A DNA stretch of 64,000 bases, taken from contig CAXXSS010000001.1 of NCBI GenBank assembly GCA_963676865.2, forward strand, positions 310,001-374,000, written 5' to 3'. Below the pieces are notes generated by a model. That model was not told the DNA's origin. It did no database searches and was given only the letters and a program-made list of their open reading frames with translations. Below, in pieces: positions 43,936 to 53,274 of this stretch (position 1 is its first letter; each line of letters starts with the position of its first letter). A program made the translations under genes and the position numbers. This stretch comes from JAAYUD01 sp963676865. Its GTDB lineage: Bacteria > Bacteroidota > Bacteroidia > Bacteroidales > Bacteroidaceae.

Positions 43936-45273
43936 TTATTTCAAAAAAGTATCTATTTCGGTAGCAGCCTCTCGTCCACTTACCATAGCTCTAACGACAA
44001 GACTCGCTCCCGAAGCAGCATCACCGGCAAAAAACACATTGCCAGCCAGCTTCGGTTGCTGTGGTTTAAGGAAACCCATTGCCAATAATACCATGTCGGC
44101 AGCAATAATATCTTTCTTCCCCGTCATTTTCATAGAAGGACGTCCCCCATCTTCTGCAGGAATCCATTCAACTTCCTCTATTTCCACGCCCGATACTTTG
44201 CCGTCTTTACCCATAAAATGATTCGATGTGAGGCTCCAATAGCGTTTGCAACCTTCTTCATGACTCGAAGTCGTTTTGAGTATCTGCGGCCACATAGGCC
44301 ATGGTGTAGCAGGATTGTTTCCAATCGGCGGTTCGGGCATGATTTCTATTTGAGTCACTTCTTTTGCTCCTTGCCGTATACAGGTTCCGATACAGTCACT
44401 ACCGGTATCTCCACCTCCAATGACGAGTACTTTTTTACCTTTCGCATTAATCAACTCCTCCTTAGAAAAAGATTTGCCATCCAGTATTTCATTCTGCTGG
44501 CTAAGCAATTCAAGAGCAAGGTATATACCTTTCAATTCGCGTCCCGGGATAGACAAATCACGGGCTTGCGGCGCACCGGTACAAATGCAGTAAGCATCAT
44601 ATCCGGCCGGCAGCTCGGAGAAGTCTATTTCTTTATTCATTTCGAATTTGATACCTTCGGCTTCTAGAATCCTCATCCGACGGTCGATGACCATTTTATC
44701 CAATTTAAAATTGGGTATACCATAACGCAATAGTCCTCCAGGCATGGAATGACTATCAAATAGCGACACTGCATATCCCATGTGATTCAGACGATTGGCA
44801 GCCACAAGTCCGGCAGGACCGGATCCGATGACAGCAACCTTTTTACCGTTACGTTTAATCTTCTGTGGCACAATGTATCCTTCATTAAAAGCTGTTTCTA
44901 CAATAGCAGCTTCGTTCTCACGAATGGTTACAGGATCATCGCACGAGTGCTTGAGTATACAACTCTTTTCGCAAAGCGCCGGACATATACGCCCCGTAAA
45001 TTCGGGGAAGTCACATGTTTCGCTCAGCAAAGTATAAGCTAAACGCCACTTGCCTTTGTATAGAGCATCTTGCCATTCGGGTTGCTTATTGCCCAAAGGA
45101 CAAGCCCAATGGCAGAAAGGTACGCTGCAGTCCATGCAACGCGAAGCCTGCTCGCGACGATCGTGAGAGTTCAATGTTTGTTCTACCTGGCTGAAGTCGG
45201 TGATACGTTCGATAACAGGACGGTATCCCGCCTCTTTGCGCGGTATCGTTAAAAATGCGGTTGGATTTCCCAT
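43936..45273 (-). CDS. gltD: Glutamate synthase small subunit
   Basis: A 445-residue flavoprotein. The N-terminal cysteines Cys46, Cys49, Cys54 and Cys58 (RCMDCSVPFCHWACP) bind a [4Fe-4S] cluster. The FAD site is GSGPAGLVAANRLNHMG (near residue 150) and the NAD(P)H site is VIGGGDTGSDCIGT (near residue 285). It supplies electrons from NAD(P)H to the large subunit encoded 24 bp upstream. The C-terminal FFAGDAASGASLVVRAM is the second FAD contact. Confidence 0.95.
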   Translation of the reverse strand: MGNPTAFLTIPRKEAGYRPVIERITDFSQVEQTLNSHDRREQASRCMDCSVPFCHWACPLGNKQPEWQDALYKGKWRLAYTLLSETCDFPEFTGRICPALCEKSCILKHSCDDPVTIRENEAAIVETAFNEGYIVPQKIKRNGKKVAVIGSGPAGLVAANRLNHMGYAVSLFDSHSMPGGLLRYGIPNFKLDKMVIDRRMRILEAEGIKFEMNKEIDFSELPAGYDAYCICTGAPQARDLSIPGRELKGIYLALELLSQQNEILDGKSFSKEELINAKGKKVLVIGGGDTGSDCIGTCIRQGAKEVTQIEIMPEPPIGNNPATPWPMWPQILKTTSSHEEGCKRYWSLTSNHFMGKDGKVSGVEIEEVEWIPAEDGGRPSMKMTGKKDIIAADMVLLAMGFLKPQQPKLAGNVFFAGDAASGASLVVRAMVSGREAATEIDTFLK

Positions 45274-45297
45274 ATCTTTTTTCTTTTTTTTACGAGG

Positions 45298-48200
45298 TTA
45301 ATAATCACGCTGCATATCGGCAATCTTTTGTTGCAGCTTTTTCATCTGTTCTTCCTGAAGTACTTTCTTATACTCGATAGGCACTACTTGAATAAACTCT
45401 TCAATATAGTGATTCCAATTATCGAGCATTGTACGAGCCAGTTTAGAACCCGTATACAAATAGTGTTGCCGAATAAGTTCGTGCAATTCTTTTTGAGAAT
45501 TGGCATCTTCGATAAGACTCAATTCCACCATATCCATATTGCAGAAGTAGTCGAAATTACCACTTTTGTTCCAAATATATGCAACGCCACCACTCATACC
45601 GGCAGCAAAGTTACGTCCTGTATCACCCAGTACGACTACTCGTCCACCTGTCATATATTCGCAACAATGGTCGCCGGCTCCTTCTATAACAGCAATGGCA
45701 CCCGAGTTTCGTACGCCAAAACGCTCTCCTACCCGACCATTGATATATACCTCGCCAGTTGTAGCACCATACAACAGCGTATTACCTGCTATTGTATTCT
45801 GTTCGGCTTCAAAATCACACCGCTTGGGAGGCAGTACGGCTATGCGTCCGCCACTAAGTCCCTTACCCAAATAATCGTTGGCTTCTCCTTCGAGCTTGAA
45901 ACTGACGCCCGGCATCAGAAATGCGCCGAACGACTGACCGGCAGATCCTTTAAATTTCACATTGATAGTATTATCCGGCAAGCCTGCTTCACCATATTTT
46001 TGAGCGATGACTCCAGACAACATCGCGCCTACCGCACGATCCGTATTTGCTATTGCATATTCAAGAGAGACCTCTTTAGCTGTTTCGAGAGACTCTTTGG
46101 CAGCTTTAATAATATCACGATCTTTCACCTGATCAACATTGTGTATCTGATTCGTTACATGATGAATAGCAGCCCCATTGTCTACACGTGCAAGTAACTT
46201 GTCGAAATCTATTAATGCCGTTTTCTCATCTCCAATATTAGACTTTCTTACAATCAAATCTGTGCGACCAATAATATCGTCAAATTTCTCGAAACCCATC
46301 TCGGCCAAATATTCCCGAACCTCTTGTGCCAAGTATTTAAAATAATTGATAACATATTCGGCACGACCCAAGAAACGTTTGCGGAGTTCCGGATTTTGAG
46401 TAGTAATACCCATAGCGCAGGTATTTTGATGACATTTACGCATCATCACACAACCCATTACAATGAGCACAGATGTACCGAAGCCAAACTCTTCGCTACC
46501 AAGCATTGCCATCGTTACAATGTCGCGCCCGGTTTTAAGCTGTCCGTCCACCTGTAGCTTGACTTGTCCCCGAAGTCCATTGAGAACTAATGTTTGCTGA
46601 GTCTCGCTCAAACCCAATTCGGGAGAGATACCCGCATAGTTGATAGATGATTGAGGAGCAGCTCCCGTACCTCCTTCGGCACCAGATATAGTAATAAGAT
46701 CGGCTTTTGCCTTTGCTACACCGGCAGCAATGGTACCTACACCTGTTTCGGCAACCAGCTTCACACTTATCATTGCTTTAGGATTCACATTTTTCAAGTC
46801 GAAAATAAGTTGAGCCAAATCTTCGATAGAATAAATATCGTGATGAGGAGGAGGAGATATAAGCGAAATGCCAGGGATAGAATGACGAGTTTTAGCAATA
46901 ACTTCATCTACCTTATAACCGGGCAATTGTCCACCTTCTCCGGGCTTGGCCCCTTGTGCTATTTTAATTTGTATTTCGTCTGCATTTACCAAATACTCCG
47001 TTGTCACGCCAAAACGTCCGGATGCAATTTGTTTGGTAGCACTACGCAAACTTGTTCCATCAGATTGTTTTTTGTAGCGTTCATTATCTTCGCCACCTTC
47101 ACCGGTGTTGCTTCGACTATGAATAGCATTCATGGCAATAGCCAATGTTTCATGAGCCTCTTGGCTCAAAGCACCATAACTCATAGCTGATGTCACAAAG
47201 TGGGGCATAATACTTTCTATAGGCTCCACCTTATCTATTGATATGGGATTGCGTTTGAATTCGAAGAAATTGCGAAGGAAAATAGGCTTGTCGCCATTAT
47301 CTACTATTGTAGTAAATTCTTTGAATTTCTTGTACGAGCCAAGACGAGTAGCCAATTGTAATGTACTTATCGTCTCCGGATTCCAAGCATGCTTTTCTCC
47401 GTCCTTGCGATAAGACAAAATACCTGTCATCGGTAATATAGGATCGAACTTTGTAGGTTTGAAACCAGCATCGTGAAAAGCAATGGCGTCACGAGCTATT
47501 TCCTCGAGGCGAATACCACCGATATGCGAAGAAAGACCACCAAAATAAGTATTGCTCAACTCTTCGCTCAGACCTACAGCTTCAAAAATCTTTGCACCGC
47601 GATAAGAACGGATAGTACTAATACCCATCTTACTCATAATCTTAAGCAGCCCTTTACAGATGGCCTTAATAAAATTCTTTTCAGCAGTGCTGTAGTCCAA
47701 TTGTATTTCTTTATCCTCTACAAGCTTATCGAGCACGGCAAATGCCATATAAGGATTGAGCGCACTGGCACCAAAGCCAAGCAGCAAAGCAGCATGCATC
47801 GTTTGCTGAACCTCACCCGATTCGACAACCAACGCAGTCTGCACCCTTTTTCCTACCGAAATAAGATAATGATGAACAGCACTCACTGCCAATAGAGAAG
47901 GAATAGCCGCATGAGTTTCATCAACAAAACGATCTGAAAGAACAATATAATTGACGCCCTTTTTAACTGATTCTTCGGCTTTTTTACAAAGATCCGTCAG
48001 CGCCTCTTGCAGTCCGGCTTTCCCTTTGGAGATTTCAAATACCATCGGTAGCTTTTCAGTATTGAAGCCCTTATAGCGTATGTTGCATAATAGATCGAGC
48101 TGTGTATTGGACAAGATCGGATTATTTAGGCGCACCATCTTGCAATGCGTTTCGTCCGGCGTTAAAATATTCATTCCGACAGCTCCTACGTATTCACTAA

Positions 48201-49839
48201 GAGACATGACCAGTTCTTCGCGAATAGGATCGATAGGAGGATTGGTGACTTGAGCAAATTGTTGTCTAAAATAGTTGAACAACAATTGAGGTTTATCATT
48301 AAGTACAGCCAGTGGACGATCGTTGCCCATCGAACCGGTAGGTTCAATACTATTGGTAGACATCGGAGCAATGATGCGCGTGATGCTTTCGCGGGTAAAG
48401 CCGAAAGTACGCAACATCCGATCATAATTCTCCACTGTGCGAGCTATCTTGCGCCCACTCTTCAGCTCGTTCAACTCGATACGATTAGCAGCCAACCACG
48501 AGCGGTATGGCTTCTTGTCGGCAAGTTCTTTTTTCAGCTCTTCGTCAGTATATATTTTCCCTTCTTTAGTATCTATCAATAGAATTTTGCCCGGTTGCAA
48601 ACGACCTTTACTCTTTATTTCGCTCGGTTCAAAGTTCATCACACCCACTTCGGATGCAACAACCATCATATCATTCTTGGTTATAGTATAGCGAGCGGGA
48701 CGCAAACCATTACGATCAAGCATGCCTCCGGCATATCTACCGTCACTGAAAAGTAACGCGGCAGGACCATCCCATGGCTCCATCAAGATAGAATGATATT
48801 CATAGAAAGCTTTTAGATCTTCACTAATAGGATTCTTTTCATTAAAAGATTCGGGAACCAACATAGCCATAGCATGTGGCAAGCTCATGCCCGACATAAT
48901 TAAAAATTCGAGTACATTATCAAGTGAAGCGCTATCGCTCATTTTGGGTTGGATAATCGGACGAATATCATTGATATCGCCAAGCGTCGGTGTAGAAAGC
49001 ACACTTTCGCGAGCTTCCATCCAGCCACGATTACCTCGTATAGTGTTTATCTCACCATTATGTGCCAGCAGTCGGAACGGTTGAGCCAATCCCCAAGTAG
49101 GAAAAGTATTCGTGCTAAAACGCGAATGAACCAACGCAATGCCACTAGTGAAATAATTATTTGTCAAATCAGGATAATAATTGCGGAGCTGCATAGAGCT
49201 CAGCATACCTTTATATATAATATTTTTAGTAGAAAGTGATACAATATAAAAGTCGTCTTTCGAAACGATTTCCGACTTACGGACACGATTCTCTATTTTT
49301 TTGCGGACAAGGTAAAGTTGTCTGTCAGCTGTTTCAACGGTAGCAAAACCGGTAATAAATATTTGTTTAATGTCAGGTTCGCTAGCTAATGCTTGCTCAC
49401 CTAGTATTTCAGGACAAGTAGGAACATTGCGCAAGTGCATCACATTAAGACCTGCCTTATCGAACTCTTCAATAACAATACTCAAAATAGCCGACTGATC
49501 TTTACTATCTTTAGGAAGAAACAGTAAGCCCGTACCATAATACCCCTTTTCGGGGACAGGAATACCTTGGAGTAGAATAAATTCGTGAGGAATTTGAAGC
49601 AGAATGCCGGCACCATCGCCCGTTTTATTATCAGCCCCTTCGGCCCCTCTATGACGCATATTCTCCAGTACTTTCAGTGCAGAATCTACTAGATTATGAG
49701 ATTTCTCTCCATGAATGTGAATAACCATTCCTACACCACAAGCATCATGCTCATTAGCCGATTCGTATAAGCCCAATTGCTCGGGCTGACGCTGGTAAGG
49801 AATTGCTTTTGTTTCGTTGTTAAAAAGTTCTTGTTTCAT
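45298..49839 (-). CDS. gltB: Glutamate synthase large subunit
   Basis: A 1513-residue enzyme. A 33-residue propeptide precedes Cys34 (EHDACGVGMV), the nucleophile of the glutamine amidotransferase domain. The central domain, the FMN-binding synthase barrel (SAMSYGALSQEAHETLAIAM near residue 895; GAEGGTGAAPQSS near 1050), the 3Fe-4S cysteine loop (CVMMRKCHQNTCAMGI near residue 1145) and the C-terminal beta-helix (GGRIAVLPP) follow in the normal order. It transfers glutamine's amide to 2-oxoglutarate, making two glutamate. First gene of gltB-gltD-asnB. Confidence 0.97.
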   Translation of the reverse strand: MKQELFNNETKAIPYQRQPEQLGLYESANEHDACGVGMVIHIHGEKSHNLVDSALKVLENMRHRGAEGADNKTGDGAGILLQIPHEFILLQGIPVPEKGYYGTGLLFLPKDSKDQSAILSIVIEEFDKAGLNVMHLRNVPTCPEILGEQALASEPDIKQIFITGFATVETADRQLYLVRKKIENRVRKSEIVSKDDFYIVSLSTKNIIYKGMLSSMQLRNYYPDLTNNYFTSGIALVHSRFSTNTFPTWGLAQPFRLLAHNGEINTIRGNRGWMEARESVLSTPTLGDINDIRPIIQPKMSDSASLDNVLEFLIMSGMSLPHAMAMLVPESFNEKNPISEDLKAFYEYHSILMEPWDGPAALLFSDGRYAGGMLDRNGLRPARYTITKNDMMVVASEVGVMNFEPSEIKSKGRLQPGKILLIDTKEGKIYTDEELKKELADKKPYRSWLAANRIELNELKSGRKIARTVENYDRMLRTFGFTRESITRIIAPMSTNSIEPTGSMGNDRPLAVLNDKPQLLFNYFRQQFAQVTNPPIDPIREELVMSLSEYVGAVGMNILTPDETHCKMVRLNNPILSNTQLDLLCNIRYKGFNTEKLPMVFEISKGKAGLQEALTDLCKKAEESVKKGVNYIVLSDRFVDETHAAIPSLLAVSAVHHYLISVGKRVQTALVVESGEVQQTMHAALLLGFGASALNPYMAFAVLDKLVEDKEIQLDYSTAEKNFIKAICKGLLKIMSKMGISTIRSYRGAKIFEAVGLSEELSNTYFGGLSSHIGGIRLEEIARDAIAFHDAGFKPTKFDPILPMTGILSYRKDGEKHAWNPETISTLQLATRLGSYKKFKEFTTIVDNGDKPIFLRNFFEFKRNPISIDKVEPIESIMPHFVTSAMSYGALSQEAHETLAIAMNAIHSRSNTGEGGEDNERYKKQSDGTSLRSATKQIASGRFGVTTEYLVNADEIQIKIAQGAKPGEGGQLPGYKVDEVIAKTRHSIPGISLISPPPHHDIYSIEDLAQLIFDLKNVNPKAMISVKLVAETGVGTIAAGVAKAKADLITISGAEGGTGAAPQSSINYAGISPELGLSETQQTLVLNGLRGQVKLQVDGQLKTGRDIVTMAMLGSEEFGFGTSVLIVMGCVMMRKCHQNTCAMGITTQNPELRKRFLGRAEYVINYFKYLAQEVREYLAEMGFEKFDDIIGRTDLIVRKSNIGDEKTALIDFDKLLARVDNGAAIHHVTNQIHNVDQVKDRDIIKAAKESLETAKEVSLEYAIANTDRAVGAMLSGVIAQKYGEAGLPDNTINVKFKGSAGQSFGAFLMPGVSFKLEGEANDYLGKGLSGGRIAVLPPKRCDFEAEQNTIAGNTLLYGATTGEVYINGRVGERFGVRNSGAIAVIEGAGDHCCEYMTGGRVVVLGDTGRNFAAGMSGGVAYIWNKSGNFDYFCNMDMVELSLIEDANSQKELHELIRQHYLYTGSKLARTMLDNWNHYIEEFIQVVPIEYKKVLQEEQMKKLQQKIADMQRDY

Positions 49840-49896
49840 CTTTTACCTCTGTCTTTAATATAGAATAATACCTATTGTAAATATCAAAATGCACGG

Positions 49897-49904
49897 CAAA
49901 GATA
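49897..49904 (-). promoter_or_regulatory. Putative -7 box (TATCTTTG) of gltB-gltD-asnB
   Basis: Read on the minus strand this is the exact TATCTTTG form of TAnnTTTG, 57 bp before the gltB ATG; no -33 TTTG at standard spacing was found. Confidence 0.6.
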
Positions 49905-50355
49905 AGAAAAATATTTCATTTTGATAAATATGTATTTGTTTTATGTATATTAAATATTCTTTCAAAAAAGAAAATCTTTCAAACTGAAACAGAAACACAC
50001 CATAATTGGCATAAATTATAATAAAATCACTTCAATAAAACACGCTTATAAAACAAATTAAAACTTAGTCCATTCCCATCAAATGAACATTTATGCAAAT
50101 ACATAACCAATATTGGAATATTAATACATAAAAGCAGAATACATACATAGTAACATAAGAGAATGTTTAAAATTAAAAGCACATCATTATGTCAACATTT
50201 AGCATATTATCAGACCATATTATTTCTTTTTATAGTATTAGAAAGAGCGAAAAGATTTTTCAGCCTTTTCGCGAGACATCATTTCTTTTTGCTACTTCAC
50301 ATACAGATATAAAGTTCTATATGATATTAAGTCATCATCTATAAAAACTGCTCAC

Positions 50356-50580
50356 TGGTAAAAGTAAAGAGATATGTATAAATCCATCTTTATAATATCC
50401 TATGCCACCTCCGTATGACACCATACCGTACTATCAAACAATTAGTTAACGATGCACCGTATACAACGCCAGCGAAAAGAAGCCCCAAAATCGGGCCGAG
50501 AGCATGTTAGGGAGCTGTTATTTTCAGCAGACCTTTATTTAGAACGACTCTAAACGATAGTATACAGATAGCTGAGGAGC
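50356..50580. repeat. Intergenic repeat copy D (direct relative of 33661-33900)
   Basis: It begins TGGTAAAAGT and shares CCTCCGTATGACACCAT, a 33-base block (TTAACGATGCACCG to CCAGCGAAAA) without mismatch, and ACAGATAGCTGAG with copy B; the rest is diverged. Confidence 0.85.
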
Positions 50581-50878
50581 ATATTTGCAGATAAACGAAT
50601 ATGCTCCACCTTTCTTGATTAGCACTTCATTCCCGACGAAAGGCGGCGGGCAAGCAAATGCGACAACTCCTCGGAAACGGCTTTTGCATCTGCCTCTGCC
50701 AACATCGATATTTCTAAGTTCCCCGCATACTCCTTTAAGCTTCATCGTTCTCACGTTCGACATTTGCACGCATGATACGGCTCCTGTACTTTTTTCAAAA
50801 CGGGCGTATCGTACTGGCTATAATTGATTATTTCAATAAGTGATCGTCTAGGCTTAAGTTTATAGTTAAGATCTGGAA

Positions 50879-50963
50879 GTCTCACACGTGTGCGACATAT
50901 GTATCACACGTGTGAGACACTTGTCGCACAGCTGTGAGACGACTGTCGCACTCGTGTGATACT
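50879..50963. repeat. Cluster of short palindromes (CACACGTGTG type)
   Basis: GTCTCACACGTGTG and CACACGTGTGAGAC form an inverted repeat at 50879-50918. CGCACAGCTGTGAG and CGCACTCGTGTGA follow, with alternating TGTCGCA spacers. The layout resembles the TAACGTTA clusters but with a different core word. Confidence 0.7.
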
Positions 50964-51096
50964 TCTATCTTATCCCTACGAAACTGTAGTATTCCGAGTA
51001 AGTTTCCGGTAACTTGTTCTGTACATGTTGCTTAGCCCCCTAGCTTTTGCAGATGAACGCACATTTGCCCTTTTAAGTATTATGCTTATACGAATT

Positions 51097-51130
51097 CAGG
51101 GTAGCCACGATTAAATGCGTGACTACCCTG
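51097..51130 (-). terminator. Stem-loop after the NigD-like gene
   Basis: CAGGGTAGCCACG and CGTGACTACCCTG pair with one mismatch around an 8-base loop, about 38 bp beyond the stop; no strong T-run. Confidence 0.55.
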
Positions 51131-51167
51131 ACAATTAATACCTCTGCATTGAAATTTTAAAATTCAA

Positions 51168-51908
51168 TCACTTGACATTCATTACGTTTTTTACATAGCT
51201 CGGTGTTGACTTAGTGGGTAATGACGTACCTGAACAATAATCAAATTCGGCTGTTTTATTACCCATAAAAGATTTCCATTTTAGTTTCAGTTTCACAGTA
51301 CTACCCTTGGTATCAGGCAATTTATCCAATTTGAATGCAACGATGGCATCTACCATTGGGCCATACACATCTCCCGAAGCATTCTGTCTGAACTCAATTT
51401 CGTATGGATCGTTCGGATTCTGACCGGCCAACAGATTCACATAATGAATTTTTGTCCTATCACCTCCCCATACTGTTCTAAAACGAAGAGTGAGATAACC
51501 GTCTTCGACTATGGTTACCCAATCATTTACAATTTCCACCGGATCATTTCCATAAACGGCATCATCTTGAGATCCCAGATCAGGAACCATTGTTTTGGTT
51601 CTGATACTGTCGATCCAATTGACATACACGTTTCTGTTATATTGATCCTTAGAACCTTTCGCGTCATCAAAATTGACTAAAGCGCGCACCTCTTTGTTCC
51701 CGAAAGGCGAAGATTTCATATTAACAGGAAACAACTTGGTCTTATCATCCAATTGCAAAAACAAAGATTTATCATTATCTTGTTTTACAGTAACAAGAGC
51801 ATTTGGATAAGATTTGTCCACACAAGAATCATCGTCATCTAGACACGATTGAAAGGCTAAACAAATAAAGAATAGGCCTCCCGCCATAAGATAATTAAAA
51901 GTCTTCAT
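51168..51908 (-). CDS. NigD-like lipoprotein
   Basis: A 246-residue protein from the ATG at 51908 (MKTFNYLMAGGLFFICLAFQ then the lipobox Cys followed by LDDDDS); an in-frame ATG 8 codons upstream is less likely. The mature protein has an N-terminal OB-like and a C-terminal beta domain pattern typical of NigD-like proteins (GYLTLRFRTVWGGDRTKIHY, IEFRQNASGDVYG). NigD was named in a Bacteroides bacteriocin locus, but most family members are lipoproteins of unknown function. It lies about 450 bp beyond the Sus-type operon and probably has its own promoter. Confidence 0.82.
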   Translation of the reverse strand: MKTFNYLMAGGLFFICLAFQSCLDDDDSCVDKSYPNALVTVKQDNDKSLFLQLDDKTKLFPVNMKSSPFGNKEVRALVNFDDAKGSKDQYNRNVYVNWIDSIRTKTMVPDLGSQDDAVYGNDPVEIVNDWVTIVEDGYLTLRFRTVWGGDRTKIHYVNLLAGQNPNDPYEIEFRQNASGDVYGPMVDAIVAFKLDKLPDTKGSTVKLKLKWKSFMGNKTAEFDYCSGTSLPTKSTPSYVKNVMNVK

Positions 51909-52361
51909 TGTTCTAATATTATGTTTTATCATTTGTTTATAACTTCTGCACTACATAGATATAAATACTTAGAACATAAAGATACTGCACGCATATTGCT
52001 TTTTTAACAAAAGATAGAAGATTGATAGATAATAGGATTAAAACAAATCCCGCCAAACGAACTTTTTTGTTCGCTGGCGGGACACGAGAATTAACTCGAC
52101 AGAGCTAAGAGAGAGAAATATTTTCTCGGTCAGAACAACACTATCGTAAAAGAGTAACAATCAAAGGACAACTACATGAATTACACTAGTTTCACAACAA
52201 ATTACAATTTATCTTTTTATTCGGGATTTTAACCAAAAACAAAATATGCTGGCAGTATGTGACAAAGATAAAAAGTGGATAAAAATTGGAGTTGCCAACA
52301 GACAACCCCAATTGAATAAATCTAATTATTCATATAGTATTGATACAATACGCTATATAAA
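51909..52361. other. Gap between the NigD-like gene and the Calx-beta gene
   Basis: No gene seen. It contains the terminator at 52049-52083; no consensus promoter for the NigD-like gene was recognised. Confidence 0.5.
52049..52083 (-). terminator. Rho-independent-like terminator of the second Sus-like operon
   Basis: On the minus strand TCCCGCCAGCGAAC, loop AAAAAA, GTTCGTTTGGCGGGA, then TTTGTTTT. It lies about 280 bp beyond the Calx-beta gene. Confidence 0.7.
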
Positions 52362-53243
52362 TTATTGTCTCTCAAGAACTATATTTTGTGCACTTCGCCA
52401 CCAGCCTACATTAGGTTGATAAAGATAAAGCACATAATTCTTATCAAATGTGATGGTATTGTAATCATCACTCCAAGTTCCTGGTATATCTCCTGTAAGA
52501 AAATTCTCTGGATCTATAGATTCATTATACATAAGGAACACCCAAGAATATGAAGTTCCATAAGTACCTACAATCGTAGAGCCATCACATTGAAGACCAA
52601 GATAACGCTTCGTCGTGGCTCTATCATAAGAATAATTAATTGAAAAGCTCATCGGTACAGCGATACCAACATTCCACGAGAATGATCCAGTCAAGACTTT
52701 ATCATATTTAGCTTCACCTTCATTTGCTGCAGTAATAGTCATCGCTAATTTCACATCACCCTTATTAGTAGTTGCTTCAAACCACCACTTCCCGGCAAAT
52801 TTCTCATAGAAATTGGCATCGTTATCTTTTAAAGTAACTACTGTTGCAGTATTTTGCCCCATATTAGCACCTTCAACACTTACAAGATTAACCGTGAATA
52901 TGCGGTTATTATTGATAACAGCATCGTCAATAGCTCTTATTTCTACATTGACGGAGTCAACGCCCTCAGGAATGACAAGTTCCTTGCTGGTAACGATGTA
53001 ATTAGTATCTTCCACTGCAGGATCTGTTGAAGCTGCTGTTACAGAGAATTTAGCCGTGATGGTATTACTGTGATTCCCTGTCACCTTAACAGGTACATAA
53101 AAAATGCCCGCATTCTCCTTTACAGCCATAGCCTGAGTAGGCAAATTAACAACAGCATTGCTTGTGCCGTTATCATCATTGCTACAAGAAGCGACAAAAA
53201 GGAGTGAAACCATCAACAAAGTATATAATTTTATATATTTCAT
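52362..53243 (-). CDS. Calx-beta-domain lipoprotein
   Basis: A 293-residue lipoprotein from the ATG at 53243 (lipobox LLFVASC, Cys near residue 19, followed by acidic SNDDNG, a surface-export-like signature). Residues about 30-145 form a Calx-beta domain (VKENAGIFYVPVKVTG, then VIPEGVDSVNVEIRAIDDAV and IFTVNLVSVEGA). The C-terminal half is a lipocalin-like or BT_3987-type beta domain (YEKFAGKWWFEATTNKG). It follows susD by about 30 bp and should be a surface substrate-binding accessory of the SusCD pair. Confidence 0.82.
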   Translation of the reverse strand: MKYIKLYTLLMVSLLFVASCSNDDNGTSNAVVNLPTQAMAVKENAGIFYVPVKVTGNHSNTITAKFSVTAASTDPAVEDTNYIVTSKELVIPEGVDSVNVEIRAIDDAVINNNRIFTVNLVSVEGANMGQNTATVVTLKDNDANFYEKFAGKWWFEATTNKGDVKLAMTITAANEGEAKYDKVLTGSFSWNVGIAVPMSFSINYSYDRATTKRYLGLQCDGSTIVGTYGTSYSWVFLMYNESIDPENFLTGDIPGTWSDDYNTITFDKNYVLYLYQPNVGWWRSAQNIVLERQ

Positions 53244-53274
53244 AATTTTAATCAATATTATGGTTTATAGAATA

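Larger units (their letters stand above)
49840..51167. other. 1.3-kb gene-free gap upstream of gltB, holding repeat copy D
   Basis: No credible gene is seen. Next to gltB are the -7 box (49897-49904) and a long AT-rich tract. Repeat block 50356-50580 is a direct relative of 33661-33900. A more GC-rich segment at about 50620-50780 has no recognised product. Short alternating palindromes fill 50879-50963. The hairpin at 51097-51130 follows the NigD-like gene. Confidence 0.6.

Noticed and set aside
50539..50827. Overlapping open frames on both strands in the gltB upstream gap
   Set aside because: Short, no signal peptide or domain, and partly inside repeat copy D; better explained as non-coding or remnant DNA.
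50879..50963. Possible CRISPR array from the repeated TGTCGCA/CACACGTGTG words
   Set aside because: Repeats are short, palindromic and unevenly spaced with no constant-length spacers, and no cas genes occur in the window.
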